This document shows positions 53,915 to 63,199 of a DNA stretch of 64,000 nt, in pieces (within the stretch, counting starts at the first letter, position 1; every line of letters starts with the position of its first letter). The stretch covers positions 3,100,001 to 3,164,000 of the forward strand of contig NZ_CP016428.1 in the NCBI RefSeq assembly GCF_001693385.1, in the 5' to 3' direction. The position numbers and the translations under genes are program-made. The stretch is from Bradyrhizobium icense. GTDB lineage: Bacteria; Pseudomonadota; Alphaproteobacteria; Rhizobiales; Xanthobacteraceae. Below the pieces are notes generated by a model. That model searched no databases. It was not told the DNA's origin and saw nothing but the letters and a program-made list of their open reading frames with translations.

Positions 53915-54637
53915 TCACCATAGGTAAAAGAAGGCAAAGATGAAAACCCACACAAGATCGACGAAGTGCCAGTACAGGCCCATTGTTTCGACGATCTCGT
54001 AATTCCCTTTCCTGCTCGTGAAAAAGCCGCGTCGTCCGTGATCAAAATCTCCGCGCCACACCTTTCGGGCGATGGCGATCAGGAAAATCACCCCGAACGT
54101 CACGTGAGTGCCGTGGAAGCCGGTGATCATAAAGAAGCTGGATCCGAACTGCGCCGCACCCCAGGGATTTTCCCAAGGCCGAACACCCTCCTGGATCAGC
54201 TTGGTCCATTCGAAAGCCTGCATGCCGACGAAGGTTGCGCCAAGTGCCGCCGTAACCAGCATCAGGACTGCAGTTTTGACGCGATCGCGGCGGTAGCCGA
54301 AATTGACGGCCATCGCCATCGTCCCGCTGCTGCTGATCAAGACGAAGGTCATGATGGCGATCAGGATGAGGGGAATATGGTGTCCCCCAATCGTGAGCGC
54401 GAATACCTCACTCGGGTTGGGCCACGGCACGGTCGTGGACATCCGCGCCGTCATGTAGGAGAGCAGGAAACAACTGAAGATGAAGGTGTCGCTGAGGAGG
54501 AAGATCCACATCATGGCCTTGCCCCAGGACACATTCTTGAACGCGCGCTGATCCGAGGACCAGTCGGCGGCGATGCCCTTCAAGCCGGCAGTCCGCGCAG
54601 GCGACTGTCCAGGGTTTGTCAGCGCAGTCTCTGCCAT
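53915..54637 (-). CDS. coxP: Heme-copper oxidase subunit III, CoxP-like
   Basis: A 240-residue subunit III-type protein. Segments such as KAMMWIFLLSDTFIFSCFLLSY, GTMAMAVNFGYRRDRVKTAV, MQAFEWTKLI, FFMITGFHGTHVTFGVIFLI and the C-terminal ETMGLYWHFVDLVWVFIFAF are diagnostic, with five or so membrane helices. It is the second of two consecutive subunit III-like genes, which matches the coxO-coxP pair of Bradyrhizobium japonicum. It lies 11 bases after coxO. The symbol is assigned from order and family. Confidence 0.88.
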   Translation of the reverse strand: MAETALTNPGQSPARTAGLKGIAADWSSDQRAFKNVSWGKAMMWIFLLSDTFIFSCFLLSYMTARMSTTVPWPNPSEVFALTIGGHHIPLILIAIMTFVLISSSGTMAMAVNFGYRRDRVKTAVLMLVTAALGATFVGMQAFEWTKLIQEGVRPWENPWGAAQFGSSFFMITGFHGTHVTFGVIFLIAIARKVWRGDFDHGRRGFFTSRKGNYEIVETMGLYWHFVDLVWVFIFAFFYLW

Positions 54638-54648
54638 CTGGGTCCTCC

Positions 54649-55353
54649 CTAGCTCAGCAACCGGCGACAGATGTTGATGAAATCGTCCGTCCAGCCCGTC
54701 AGCACACCAAGCACGACGAGCCAGACCAACAGCAGAAAATGCCAGTAGATGACACAGAGCTCTACGCTCAGGCGTAGCTGGGGCATCTCAGCGCCACGCC
54801 ACACCTTGGCGGTTGTTCTCCCCAGGGCCACCAGACCGCCCATCAGATGGAGTCCGTGCGCCGCAGTGATCATATAGAAGAATGAGTTGGCCGGATTGGA
54901 TGCCACGAAATACCCCGCGGCGCTCAGCTGTTGCCATGCGAGCAACTGCCCGATCAGGAATATGATGGCGGATGCTGCTCCCGCGCAGAGGCCGACGATT
55001 ACACCGTCCATGTTGTTCCGCTGTGCGGACACATATGCCCATTGCATCGCGACACTGCTCAAAACCAGGACGCCGGTGTTGAACCAGAGCAGTGCCGGGA
55101 CTGGGAGTGCCCGCCAATCCACCATGTCCATGCGCATGGAGTAGGCGCTGATGAAGAGCGCGAACAACGAGGTGGCAACAGCGAGGAACACTCCCAATCC
55201 GAGCTTCGCTGCCGGCAGGGTAATCGCTCCCGTGCCCGGGAAGTCATCGATCGAGCCTTCTTCCAGCCAGGGCTTGGCCGTCAACCGCTGCTGCGACAGC
55301 CACCATCCGGCGATGACTGCGATCACCGCCATGACCAGGATGATGGCGCTCAC
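54649..55353 (-). CDS. coxO: Cytochrome c oxidase subunit III, CoxO-like
   Basis: A 234-residue subunit III-type protein with an extra N-terminal helix (AIILVMAVIAVIAGWWLSQQ). The diverged subunit III domain has LGLGVFLAVATSLFALFISA, SSVAMQWAYVSAQRNN, FFYMITAAHGLHLMGGLVAL and VELCVIYWHFLLLVWLVVLG. It overlaps the subunit I stop by four bases (ATGA). It has diverged further from classical subunit III than the next gene, fitting the B. japonicum CoxO/CoxP pair. It stabilises the proton-pumping core. Confidence 0.87.
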   Translation of the reverse strand: MSAIILVMAVIAVIAGWWLSQQRLTAKPWLEEGSIDDFPGTGAITLPAAKLGLGVFLAVATSLFALFISAYSMRMDMVDWRALPVPALLWFNTGVLVLSSVAMQWAYVSAQRNNMDGVIVGLCAGAASAIIFLIGQLLAWQQLSAAGYFVASNPANSFFYMITAAHGLHLMGGLVALGRTTAKVWRGAEMPQLRLSVELCVIYWHFLLLVWLVVLGVLTGWTDDFINICRRLLS

Positions 55354-57125
55354 GGTGCAGCTCCCTGGGCGCCCCGTTTCGCCGGCGGCTGGTTCTGCGG
55401 AATGAAGTCCTCCGCGGCACCTGGCACGCTGTAGTCATACGCCCAGCGATAGACCACCGGGAGCTCCTTGCCCCAGTTGCCGTGCCCAGGAGGCGTCTCC
55501 GGCGTCTGCCACTCCAATGTTGTCGCCCGCCATGGATTGCCGCCGGAAGCCTTGCCCTTGAACAGGCTCCACACAAGGTTGAACAGGAACACCATCTGGG
55601 CGAAGCCCACGATCAACGCGACAACGCTGATGAAGGCGTTCAGCGTATGAACCGATGGGGTGATGAACGCCGCTTCGCCAAGGTCGTGATAACGGCGCGG
55701 GACTCCCTGCAGCCCGAGATAATGCATGGGGAAGAAGATGAGATAGGCACCGAGGAACGTGACCCAGAAATGAAACTTGCCCATCCAGTCATCCAGCATC
55801 CGCCCGGTTACCTTGGGGTACCAATGATAGATCGCCCCCATCACGACCATGATGGGCGCCACGCCCATCACCATGTGGAAATGCGCGACGACGAACATCG
55901 TATCCGAAAGCGGGACATCCACGACGACGTTGCCAAGGAAGAGGCCGGTGAGCCCGCCGTTCACGAACGTGATGATGAAGCCGAGGGCGAACAGCATCGG
56001 AACGGTGAGATGGATGTCACCGCGCCACAGGGTCAGCACCCAGTTGTAGACCTTGATGGCGGTCGGGATGGCGATGATGAGCGTCGTGGTGGCGAAGAAG
56101 AACCCGAAAGTCGGGTGCATGCCGCTCACATACATGTGGTGCGCCCACACGATGAAGCTGAGCGCGCCGATGGCCACAATGGCCCAGACCATCATGCGAT
56201 AGCCGAAGATGTTCTTCCGCGCATGCGTGCTGATCAGATCGGACACGATGCCGAAGGCCGGCAGGGCGACGATGTAGACTTCGGGATGACCGAAGAACCA
56301 GAAAAGGTGCTGGAACAGGATCGGGCTGCCGCCGCCATACTTCAACTGCTGGCCCATTTCGACGAGTGCGGGCATGAAAAAGCTGGTTCCCAGGAGGCGG
56401 TCGAACAGCATCATGACGGAGGCAACGAACAGCGCCGGGAAGGCCAGCAGCGCCATGACGGTAGCCGTGAAGATGCCCCATACCGTCAGGGGCATACGCA
56501 TCAACGTCATGCCGCGCGTGCGCGCCTGCAGCACCGTCACCACGTAGTTCAGCCCGCCCATGGTGAAGCCGATGATGAACAGGATCAGGGAGGTCAGCAT
56601 GAGAACGATGCCCCAATCCTGCCCGGGTGTGCCGGAGAGAATCGCCTGCGGCGGGTACAGCGTCCAACCGGCGCCGGTGGGGCCGCCAGGCACGAAGAAG
56701 GTCGAGGCCAGCACTAGAACTGCGAGCAGATAGACCCAGTAGCTCAGCATGTTCACGTACGGGAAAACCATGTCCCGGGCGCCGACCATCAGCGGGATCA
56801 GGTAGTTGCCGAAACCTCCAAGGAACAGGGCAGTGAGCAGGTAGATCACCATGATCATGCCGTGCATGGTGATGAACTGGAGGTATTGGTTCGCATCAAT
56901 GAAGGAAAATGTGCCGGGAAATCCGAGCTGCAGCCGCATCAGCCACGACAGCACCAGGGCTACCAGCCCGATTGCCGTCGCCGTCAGCGAGTACTGAATG
57001 GCGATGATTTTGGCGTCCTGCGAAAAGACATAGTGCGTCCACCAGCTCTTGGGGTGATAGAGCTCAACCTCCGGCACTTCGGCAGGCGGAACGTCTGCGA
57101 TTCTGTCATACGGGACATCGACCAT
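55350..57125 (-). CDS. coxN: Cytochrome c oxidase subunit I, CoxN-like
   Basis: The start at ATG 57125 is fixed by AGGAGGTG seven bases upstream; longer in-frame starts (57152, 57176) lack a site. The 591-residue protein has twelve or more helices and the heme-copper ligands: FITMHGMIMVIYLLTALFLG (heme a His), WFFGHPEVYIVALPAFGI (CuB His with the His-Tyr pair), VWAHHMYVSGMHP (two CuB His) and MFVVAHFHMVMG (heme a3 and heme a His). The C terminus is extended and Pro-rich. It catalyses oxygen reduction in the alternative aa3-type oxidase. Confidence 0.93.
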   Translation of the reverse strand: MVDVPYDRIADVPPAEVPEVELYHPKSWWTHYVFSQDAKIIAIQYSLTATAIGLVALVLSWLMRLQLGFPGTFSFIDANQYLQFITMHGMIMVIYLLTALFLGGFGNYLIPLMVGARDMVFPYVNMLSYWVYLLAVLVLASTFFVPGGPTGAGWTLYPPQAILSGTPGQDWGIVLMLTSLILFIIGFTMGGLNYVVTVLQARTRGMTLMRMPLTVWGIFTATVMALLAFPALFVASVMMLFDRLLGTSFFMPALVEMGQQLKYGGGSPILFQHLFWFFGHPEVYIVALPAFGIVSDLISTHARKNIFGYRMMVWAIVAIGALSFIVWAHHMYVSGMHPTFGFFFATTTLIIAIPTAIKVYNWVLTLWRGDIHLTVPMLFALGFIITFVNGGLTGLFLGNVVVDVPLSDTMFVVAHFHMVMGVAPIMVVMGAIYHWYPKVTGRMLDDWMGKFHFWVTFLGAYLIFFPMHYLGLQGVPRRYHDLGEAAFITPSVHTLNAFISVVALIVGFAQMVFLFNLVWSLFKGKASGGNPWRATTLEWQTPETPPGHGNWGKELPVVYRWAYDYSVPGAAEDFIPQNQPPAKRGAQGAAP

Positions 57126-57206
57126 CGAAGACACCTCCTCGGTCGCTTTCATCAGGGGGCGATGAGTTGTTCTCACGCGCCCAATCTGTATTCGCCGCGG
57201 CGTTTC

Positions 57207-58040
57207 TTACTCGCCGCCGGATTTGTACGTCGCCCTCATAACGGCGCTTCGGCCTGACAATTCCGCAAACGTCTTCTGCTTCTCCAGCCAGGCCCGATAG
57301 TCACTCTCTTCTTCGATGATAACCTTGGTCCGCATCTGCGCGTGCGCTGCCCCGCACAGCTCGGCGCAGAGCACATCGAACGTTCCGGTTCGGATCGGGG
57401 TCATCCAGAAATAGGTGACCATGCCTGGGACCATGTCCATCTTGGCGCGGAATTCGGGCACATAGAAATCGTGCAGGACATCGAGTGAGCGGAGCAAAAC
57501 CTTGACGGGCTTGCCGACCGGGAGATGCAACTCGTCACTCGCGATTACAACGTCGTCTTGCCCATGCCGATCGTCGGGGTTCAAGCCCATCGGGTTCTCG
57601 GAGCTGACGTAGCGGACGTCGGTAGTGCCCATCCGGCCATCCTTGCCGGGGAGGCGGAAGCTCCAGCTCCATTGCTGACCCATGACCTCGACCTCGGTCG
57701 CATCTGCCGGAACCGTGACGAACTGGTGCCAGACAAACAAGCCGGGTGCCAACATGGCTGCGACGCCGACCGCCGTCCCTATGGTGAGCCACCATTCGAG
57801 CTTCTTGTTTTCGGGATTGTAGGCCGCCTGTCTGCCTTCCTTGTGATGGAAGCGGAAGACGCAATAGGCCATGAACGCGATGACCGCGAAGAACACCGCC
57901 CCGGTGATCCAGAAGGTGATGTTGATGGTGTCGTCTATGTAGCGCCAGTTAGTGGCGATCGGCGTCCACCACCACGGGCTGTAGATGTGAAACAGCACCG
58001 AGCCGACCGCGACCAAAAGCAATATGATGGCAACAACCAT
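57207..58040 (-). CDS. coxM: Cytochrome c oxidase subunit II, CoxM-like
   Basis: A 277-residue protein with two N-terminal membrane helices (VVAIILLLVAVGSVLFHIYS and TFWITGAVFFAVIAFMAYCVF) and a periplasmic cupredoxin domain. The CuA ligands are in SLDVLHDFYVPEF (His) and in CAELCGAAHAQM (two Cys, His, Met). VMGQQWSWSFRLPG is the aromatic electron-entry patch. No c-type heme motif is attached. GGAGG stands before the ATG. It is the first gene of the coxM-N-O-P-type operon and would accept electrons from cytochrome c. Confidence 0.93.
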   Translation of the reverse strand: MVVAIILLLVAVGSVLFHIYSPWWWTPIATNWRYIDDTINITFWITGAVFFAVIAFMAYCVFRFHHKEGRQAAYNPENKKLEWWLTIGTAVGVAAMLAPGLFVWHQFVTVPADATEVEVMGQQWSWSFRLPGKDGRMGTTDVRYVSSENPMGLNPDDRHGQDDVVIASDELHLPVGKPVKVLLRSLDVLHDFYVPEFRAKMDMVPGMVTYFWMTPIRTGTFDVLCAELCGAAHAQMRTKVIIEEESDYRAWLEKQKTFAELSGRSAVMRATYKSGGE

Positions 58041-58577
58041 CCTTCATTCCTCCTTGCCACTAAAGGCAACGGAGACGAAAACAAAGGGCGGAGCTCGCAC
58101 CTGTCTTGATGGCTGACTTCGCATGCGCCATCGCAGTGCGTCTTGCCTCGCCCACTATGACCGGTCGCGACATCCAAACGTGGCACCGAGCGCACGTTAC
58201 GACCGCTTGCCATCAGATCTGGGGCGTCAGAAACGAGGATGATACGCGTCGGGGCTGGCGTCAATAGAACACTTCAGCGTCGGGAACGCTGCGCGGATGC
58301 CGCAAGCTGAGCAGCGTCAGACGGCCAGATCGTTTGACCCATGATGCAATGCGCCAAATGACCGTGAACGTGCACAGTTCACCGAACCGTGAGCGCTGTC
58401 CGGCTCGCATAGCGCTAAGTTCGTCGGGCAGGTCGCGACGAGTTTCGTCCGGCTAAGCTCCTTTTGCTGAACCTGGGTGGTTTGCCGTCGCGTTTCCCGC
58501 ACATGAGGGCGGATTACGCGTGGCTGGAAAGCGCGTCGTTTCACCGCCGCGACTTTTCAGCACGGGAGGGTGCGTCC
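58041..58577. other. Intergenic region between coxM and the DUF2189 gene
   Basis: About 540 bases between divergent genes. Only short open frames occur, without known products. I searched by eye for FixK, CtrA and sigma-54 sites and found none that fit. The promoters of the oxidase operon and of the DUF2189 gene must lie here. Confidence 0.4.
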
Positions 58578-59492
58578 ATGGCCACTCTGTATTCTGACGG
58601 CATCGCAAAAGTAGGACGGCACGTATTTGGCGAGGCCGCCACATATCCCATTCGCAAGATCGAACTTTCCGACCTGAGCGAGGCGCTGCGCCTGGGCTGG
58701 GAAGACTTCAAGGCAGTGCCAAGTCACGCGATTGTCCTGTGCGTGATTTATCCCGTCCTCGGTATTGCTCTCTTCAGGATGGTCCTTGGCTACTCGGTAC
58801 TGCCGCTGCTGTTCCCGCTGGCAGCCGGGTTTGCCTTGATTGGACCCTTTGCCGCGGTTGGTCTCTACGAGCTCAGCCGCCGCCGCGAGCGCGGCGAGGA
58901 GGTCGGCGCATGGGATGCGCTTAACGTGCTGCGCGCTCCATCTTTCGGGGCCATGCTCGAGCTCGGCGTGCTCCTGCTTGTTCTGTTCGGGGCCTGGATC
59001 GGCGCGGCGAATGCTATCTACGTCTCGATCTTCGGCCACGCACCGGCTGCGAGCATCCCTGATTTCGTAACGCGCGTGCTGACCACGTCGGACGGATGGT
59101 CACTCATCATCGTCGGTTGCGGCGTCGGTTTTCTGTTCGCGGTCGTCGCCCTGTGCGTCAGCGTCGTGTCGTTTCCGCTGATGCTTGACCGGCATGCGAC
59201 TGCGATAGACGCTATCCGCACGTCACTGCGCGTTGTGATGAAAAATCCGGTTCCGATTGCCGGGTGGGGCCTGATTGTCGCGGCGTTGCTGGTGATCGGT
59301 TCACTGCCCGTCTTCGTTGGACTCGCAGCCGTTCTGCCGATACTCGGCCATGCCACCTGGCATCTGTATCGGAAGGTGGTCGAGCCCGATCCCAATCCTC
59401 CACAGGAACCACCGCCCCGGCGGAAAGGGCACCGCTACGCAGCGGATTTTCCGTCCGCTCTCTTCCCGTGGGGCCGTGAGCGCGAGCCGTAG
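58578..59492 (+). CDS. DUF2189 integral membrane protein
   Basis: The ATG at 58578 with GGGAGGG seven bases upstream gives 304 residues; the frame is open further upstream but not supported. Six membrane helices are seen (HAIVLCVIYPVLGIALFRMV, LLFPLAAGFALIGPFAAVGL, ELGVLLLVLFGAWIGAANAI, SLIIVGCGVGFLFAVVALCV, GWGLIVAALLVIGSLPVFVG). DUF2189 features are PIRKIELSDLSEALRLGWEDF near the start, SVVSFPLMLDRHATAIDAI in the middle and the LPILGHATWHLYRKVV end. Its position divergent from an oxidase operon suggests an energy-related role, but none is known. Confidence 0.88.
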   Translation: MATLYSDGIAKVGRHVFGEAATYPIRKIELSDLSEALRLGWEDFKAVPSHAIVLCVIYPVLGIALFRMVLGYSVLPLLFPLAAGFALIGPFAAVGLYELSRRRERGEEVGAWDALNVLRAPSFGAMLELGVLLLVLFGAWIGAANAIYVSIFGHAPAASIPDFVTRVLTTSDGWSLIIVGCGVGFLFAVVALCVSVVSFPLMLDRHATAIDAIRTSLRVVMKNPVPIAGWGLIVAALLVIGSLPVFVGLAAVLPILGHATWHLYRKVVEPDPNPPQEPPPRRKGHRYAADFPSALFPWGREREP

Positions 59493-59558
59493 CCGCGAAA
59501 ACAGGCGCGGCTGATCGCGTCAGCCGCGCCTCAGCAAGGGCGCTCGAAGGTTGGGCGC

Positions 59559-60725
59559 CTACTGCTTCGGCGGAATGAAGGTCGGGCCCACGGTGCGGAT
59601 CGGCTTGTCCTTGTCGTTGGTCGTAGCCGCCGTGTCGGCCGGAGCTGCCGGTGCAGGCGCGGCGGCGGTGGTGCCTGCGGGCGTGGCGCCCTTCTTGGGC
59701 GGCGGCGAGCCTTTCGACTGCGCGCGCTGCTGCATCCGCCTCGCACTCTCCTCGGTGACGATGATGTCGCCCTGCTGTTCGACCGCGGCCTTGTCGTCGA
59801 CCGACTTCAGCGCTTCCGACCAGGTCTGGCCCGCGGGCTTGCAGGAGCAGGATGCGTTGAACTCGGTGCGGAATTTGAACGCGTTGGGCAGCGATGAATA
59901 GGGCTGGCCGTTGATCGAGACCGCCTGGTTGATGTCCTCGCCGGGATTGCGGTAGGCGAACAGGGTCGCCTCCGCCGCCGGGCACAGCGCCTTGCAGGTC
60001 CGCTCATCATCCTGGAAGCGGGCCTGCACGGTCGCGAATGAGACCGGGAAATAGGCGCCGTCGCAGGTGCGGACGCAGACGGTGCGGAAGGTGCCGGATG
60101 GCGCGCCGAGATCGGCACTGGGCGGCGGCAGCGTATTATTGTTGCCGAACAGGCTGTCGATGAAGTTGCCGGGGCCGCGTGCGGCAGCGGCATATTGCGG
60201 GCCGCAATTGTTCTGCGCGAGAGCCACCAGCACCGAGCGGCGCTGGTTTTCGCGGTCAGCGCCGCCGATGCCGCCGCTGCGCAGCCGTTCCAGGCTGGTG
60301 GTGATCTGGTCGAGATTGGCGCGCATCTGCTGAATCTGGTTGTTCACCGGACCGCATTGGGCGGAGCGGCCGTTGAACAGCGAGAAGAAGCCCGAGCTTT
60401 CGCAGCCCATGCGCTTGGCTTGCAGCGTGACCCGGTCGAGCTCGGCCTGCTGCTTGGCCTCGGCGTCCTGATAGCGGCGGATCTGCTCATCCTTGGCGGG
60501 GTCGCCGGTGCCGGCGCCGCGGTCGATCGTCGCCAATTGTCCTTCTAGCCGGATGCAGATCGGATTGGCTGGCGCGCCCTGTTGTGGCGGCGCGTCCTGG
60601 TTCATCTGCGCCATGGCGTCTTCGTTCGTCTGCGCCAAAGCGGGTGTGCCCGGGGCAGCGATGCCGAGCAGGATGGCGCAGGTCAATATCCGAAGGGGGA
60701 GGGAAGCGTTGCGAATTTCCAGCAT
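59559..60725 (-). CDS. Secreted DUF2865 protein
   Basis: A 388-residue exported protein (signal SLPLRILTCAILLGIAAPGT, cleavage near ALAQ). The DUF2865 core has a coiled segment (EAKQQAELDRVTLQAKRMGC) and QCGPVNNQIQQMRANLDQI. The cysteine-containing domain RTVCVRTCDGAYFPVSFATV is followed by ERTCKALCPAAEATLFAYRN and NASCSCKPAGQTWSEAL. A Pro/Ala-rich tail ends in FIPPKQ. The CRTCDG/YFPVS pattern is shared by many rhizobial paralogues; they may bind the cell wall, but the function is unknown. Confidence 0.88.
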   Translation of the reverse strand: MLEIRNASLPLRILTCAILLGIAAPGTPALAQTNEDAMAQMNQDAPPQQGAPANPICIRLEGQLATIDRGAGTGDPAKDEQIRRYQDAEAKQQAELDRVTLQAKRMGCESSGFFSLFNGRSAQCGPVNNQIQQMRANLDQITTSLERLRSGGIGGADRENQRRSVLVALAQNNCGPQYAAAARGPGNFIDSLFGNNNTLPPPSADLGAPSGTFRTVCVRTCDGAYFPVSFATVQARFQDDERTCKALCPAAEATLFAYRNPGEDINQAVSINGQPYSSLPNAFKFRTEFNASCSCKPAGQTWSEALKSVDDKAAVEQQGDIIVTEESARRMQQRAQSKGSPPPKKGATPAGTTAAAPAPAAPADTAATTNDKDKPIRTVGPTFIPPKQ

Positions 60726-60893
60726 ATCCGGCCATTGAGAGCTGATCCGCGCGGCTCAAAAACCTGATGACGCGGCCAAGGCAGCGTTCTGCGGCCAAGG
60801 CCGCATCCAATACCCGCTTCTCAGGGCAGCGTCACGTCGTTTCCGGGGCGCGGGTGTGGCAAACCGGCCCTTGAAACTACGGAATTAATGCCT

Positions 60894-61202
60894 CTAGCGC
60901 TGGCAGGTGATGGCGACGTATTCGCCGCACGCCGGGCCTGCGCAGCGGTCGCCGCCGCCGATCGGAACCGCGCTGGTGATTTCGTCGCGCTCGACGCGAC
61001 GATAGGCGATGGCCTGGGCAAACTCCCGTGACTGGCAATAGGAGCGGGCGGCGTGGGCGCCACATTTGTCGCCCCTGGCGAGGCACTCATCCACACCATA
61101 ACCGTCGGCCTGGTTGGCCACGATGAAGACGCGGCTGTCGGCGGAAGCGGCCGAGGCGGCAAACAGGAAGGCACAGGCAATGAGTGCGGAGGAAAGTCGC
61201 AT
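60894..61202 (-). CDS. Small secreted Cys-containing protein
   Basis: From ATG 61202 the product has 102 residues with a signal peptide (LSSALIACAFLFAASAASA). The mature part, SRVFIVANQADGYGVDECLA, GDKCGAHAARSYCQSREFAQ and GGDRCAGPACGEYVAITCQR, contains seven cysteines, which suggests disulfide bonds in the periplasm. Similar short proteins occur in Bradyrhizobium without a named family. A GTG nine bases upstream is in frame. Confidence 0.7.
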   Translation of the reverse strand: MRLSSALIACAFLFAASAASADSRVFIVANQADGYGVDECLARGDKCGAHAARSYCQSREFAQAIAYRRVERDEITSAVPIGGGDRCAGPACGEYVAITCQR

Positions 61203-61666
61203 GGATGGCACCGGCAGGGAGAGAGAGCGCCTTCAGAAATAGGCCAAAAGTGTTAATAATGATTAACCATGAGGGCCGAGGGCGGCAGTGAGTGGCGGGG
61301 TTCGCCGGCCTGATCGGACCCAAATCGGGCATGAGCAAGGCCTTGACGGCGTGCCCCCGATACCGCAATGGTGGAACCATGAACGGTCTCCTCGCCATCT
61401 GCGCCATTTGCCGCGAGATTATTAGCTAGCGATTCGCTGGCTGAGGCCGTCTTTTCTCAAAAACTGAGATCACTGGACGCCCGGCCGGCAGCGCACCGGC
61501 TCTCGCATTCGCATGGTTTTGCGGCGAATGGGGTTACGAATGGGAGAGCCGGGGCGCTGCAAGAAACTAAAAGTTTAGCGCCGCCTGCGATTTGAAGTTC
61601 CTGGTCGATCTCGCTGCTACCTCTGCAGGAACTTCAAATCGCCCTCGGCACTGGGATGGGTTTGTC
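61203..61666. other. Intergenic region before cysS
   Basis: About 460 bases between divergent genes. The distal part has GTTAAT-aatg-ATTAAC (61252-61267) close to the small secreted gene. The part next to cysS contains the 17 bp inverted repeat listed separately. No further gene is recognised. Confidence 0.4.
61587..61642 (+). promoter_or_regulatory. Perfect 17 bp inverted repeat just upstream of cysS
   Basis: GCGATTTGAAGTTCCTG (61587-61603) and CAGGAACTTCAAATCGC (61626-61642) are exact complements with a 22-base gap and end 24 bases before the cysS ATG. In RNA this would be a very stable hairpin in the leader. It could be an attenuating structure, an operator or a dispersed palindromic element. 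There is no T run after it. Confidence 0.6.
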
Positions 61667-63082
61667 ATGGATTTGCGTCTCTACGATACCTTGACCAAGG
61701 AGAAGCGGCCGTTCGTGCCGCTCGATGCCGGCAACGTCCGCATGTATGCCTGCGGACCGACGGTCTACGACTTCGCCCATATCGGCAACGGTCGCGCGGC
61801 GATTGTGTTCGACGTGCTGTTTCGCGTGCTCCGCCATCGCTATGGCGCGGATCAGGTGACTTATGTCCGCAACATCACCGACGTCGACGACAAGATCAAC
61901 GTCCGTGCCGCGCGCGACTATCCCGGCGTGCCGCTGAATGAGGCGATCCGCAAGGTCACCGAAGAGACGTATCAGCAGTACCAGGACGACGTCACCGCGC
62001 TCGGCTGCTTGGCCCCGACGGTGCAGCCGCGCGCGACCGAGCACATCCCGGAGATGCGGGCGATCATCGAGAAGCTGGTTGCCGGCGGCTTCGCCTATGT
62101 CGCCGAAGACCACGTGCTGTTCTCGCCGCAGGCGATGAACGAAGCCAATTCCGTGATGCCGCGCTATGGCGCGCTGTCGAAACGCTCGCTCGACGAGATG
62201 ATCGCAGGCGCCCGCGTCGACGTTGCGCCCTACAAGCGCGACAATACCGACTTCGTGCTGTGGAAGCCTTCGAAGCCGGGCGAGCCGTCGTGGCCGTCGC
62301 CATCGGGCATCGAGGTCGAAGGCCGCCCTGGCTGGCACATCGAATGCTCGGCGATGGCCTGGAAGCATCTCGGCGAGAAGTTCGATATCCATGGCGGTGG
62401 CATCGACCTGGTGTTTCCGCATCATGAGAACGAGCTCGCGCAGACCTGCTGCGCGTTCCATTCCGACCGCATGGCGAATGTCTGGATGCATAACGGCTTC
62501 CTGCAGATCGAGAGCGAGAAGATGTCGAAATCGCTCGGCAACTTCTTCACGATCCGAGAACTGCTGGCCGATTGGCCGGGTGAGGTGCTGCGTTTGAGCA
62601 TGCTCAAGACGCACTACCGCTCGCCGCTGGATTGGACCGCGAAGGGTGTGGAAGAGAGCGCGAAGACGCTCGACGACTGGTACGCGATCGCGGCCGACGC
62701 TGTGGCCACCGAGCCGTCGTCCGCCATGATCGAGGCGCTCTATGACGACCTCAACACGGCGCTGGCGATGGCAGTCCTGCACGGCCTGCGCAACGCGGCG
62801 GCGTCGGGCGGGGCGCGGGAACGCGGCGAGTTTGCGGCCTCGCTTCGCCTGCTCGGCTTCCTCTCGATGAGTGCTGCGGAGTGGAAGGGGCGGAAGCAGC
62901 AGGCGAGCGGCATAGATGCGCAACACGTCGACCGCCTGATTGCCGATCGCGCGGCGGCGCGCGCGCGCAAGGATTTCAAGGAATCCGATCGCATCCGCGA
63001 TGAGCTCGCCGCGATGGGCGTTGCCATCAAGGACAGCAAGGACAAGGACGGAAAACCCGTCACCACCTGGGAGATCGCGTGA
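61667..63082 (+). CDS. cysS: Cysteinyl-tRNA synthetase
   Basis: The ATG at 61667 begins the conserved N terminus ([20 protein letters not shown]) and gives 471 residues; the frame is open upstream through the inverted repeat but is not conserved. The zinc/HIGH region is [20 protein letters not shown]. The second zinc ligands are in [14 protein letters not shown] and [16 protein letters not shown], and the KMSKS loop is [14 protein letters not shown]. It charges tRNA-Cys. Its stop overlaps the start of a 37-residue membrane protein by one base. Confidence 0.95.
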   Translation: MDLRLYDTLTKEKRPFVPLDAGNVRMYACGPTVYDFAHIGNGRAAIVFDVLFRVLRHRYGADQVTYVRNITDVDDKINVRAARDYPGVPLNEAIRKVTEETYQQYQDDVTALGCLAPTVQPRATEHIPEMRAIIEKLVAGGFAYVAEDHVLFSPQAMNEANSVMPRYGALSKRSLDEMIAGARVDVAPYKRDNTDFVLWKPSKPGEPSWPSPSGIEVEGRPGWHIECSAMAWKHLGEKFDIHGGGIDLVFPHHENELAQTCCAFHSDRMANVWMHNGFLQIESEKMSKSLGNFFTIRELLADWPGEVLRLSMLKTHYRSPLDWTAKGVEESAKTLDDWYAIAADAVATEPSSAMIEALYDDLNTALAMAVLHGLRNAAASGGARERGEFAASLRLLGFLSMSAAEWKGRKQQASGIDAQHVDRLIADRAAARARKDFKESDRIRDELAAMGVAIKDSKDKDGKPVTTWEIA

Positions 63083-63195
63083 TGGACAAACCCGATACCC
63101 CGTTTCCCAAACACTGGCGCTACTACATCTTCATCAAATGGGCGCTGATCGTTGCCGCGGTCATACTGGCGCTGCGGCTGTTCGGAGTGATTTGA
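63082..63195 (+). CDS. 37-residue single-span membrane protein
   Basis: The ATG shares its first base with the cysS stop (TGATG), so translation is probably coupled. The product begins [19 protein letters not shown] and continues with a hydrophobic helix WALIVAAVILALRLFGVI to the end. A polar N terminus with aromatic and basic residues before the helix fits an inner-membrane protein with the C terminus at the far side. It is followed five bases later by the acetyltransferase gene. No family or function is known to me. Confidence 0.65.
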   Translation: MDKPDTPFPKHWRYYIFIKWALIVAAVILALRLFGVI

Positions 63196-63199
63196 CGCG

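Noticed and set aside
55350..57176. Longer starts for subunit I of the oxidase (57152 or 57176)
   Set aside because: AGGAGGTG is placed correctly only for the ATG at 57125.
58181..58196. TGGCAC in the coxM upstream region as a sigma-54 promoter
   Set aside because: No TTGC-type -12 element at the needed spacing.
61252..61267. GTTAATAATGATTAAC as a CtrA site before the small secreted gene
   Set aside because: The gap between the TTAA half-sites is six bases, not seven; kept only as an unexplained palindrome.
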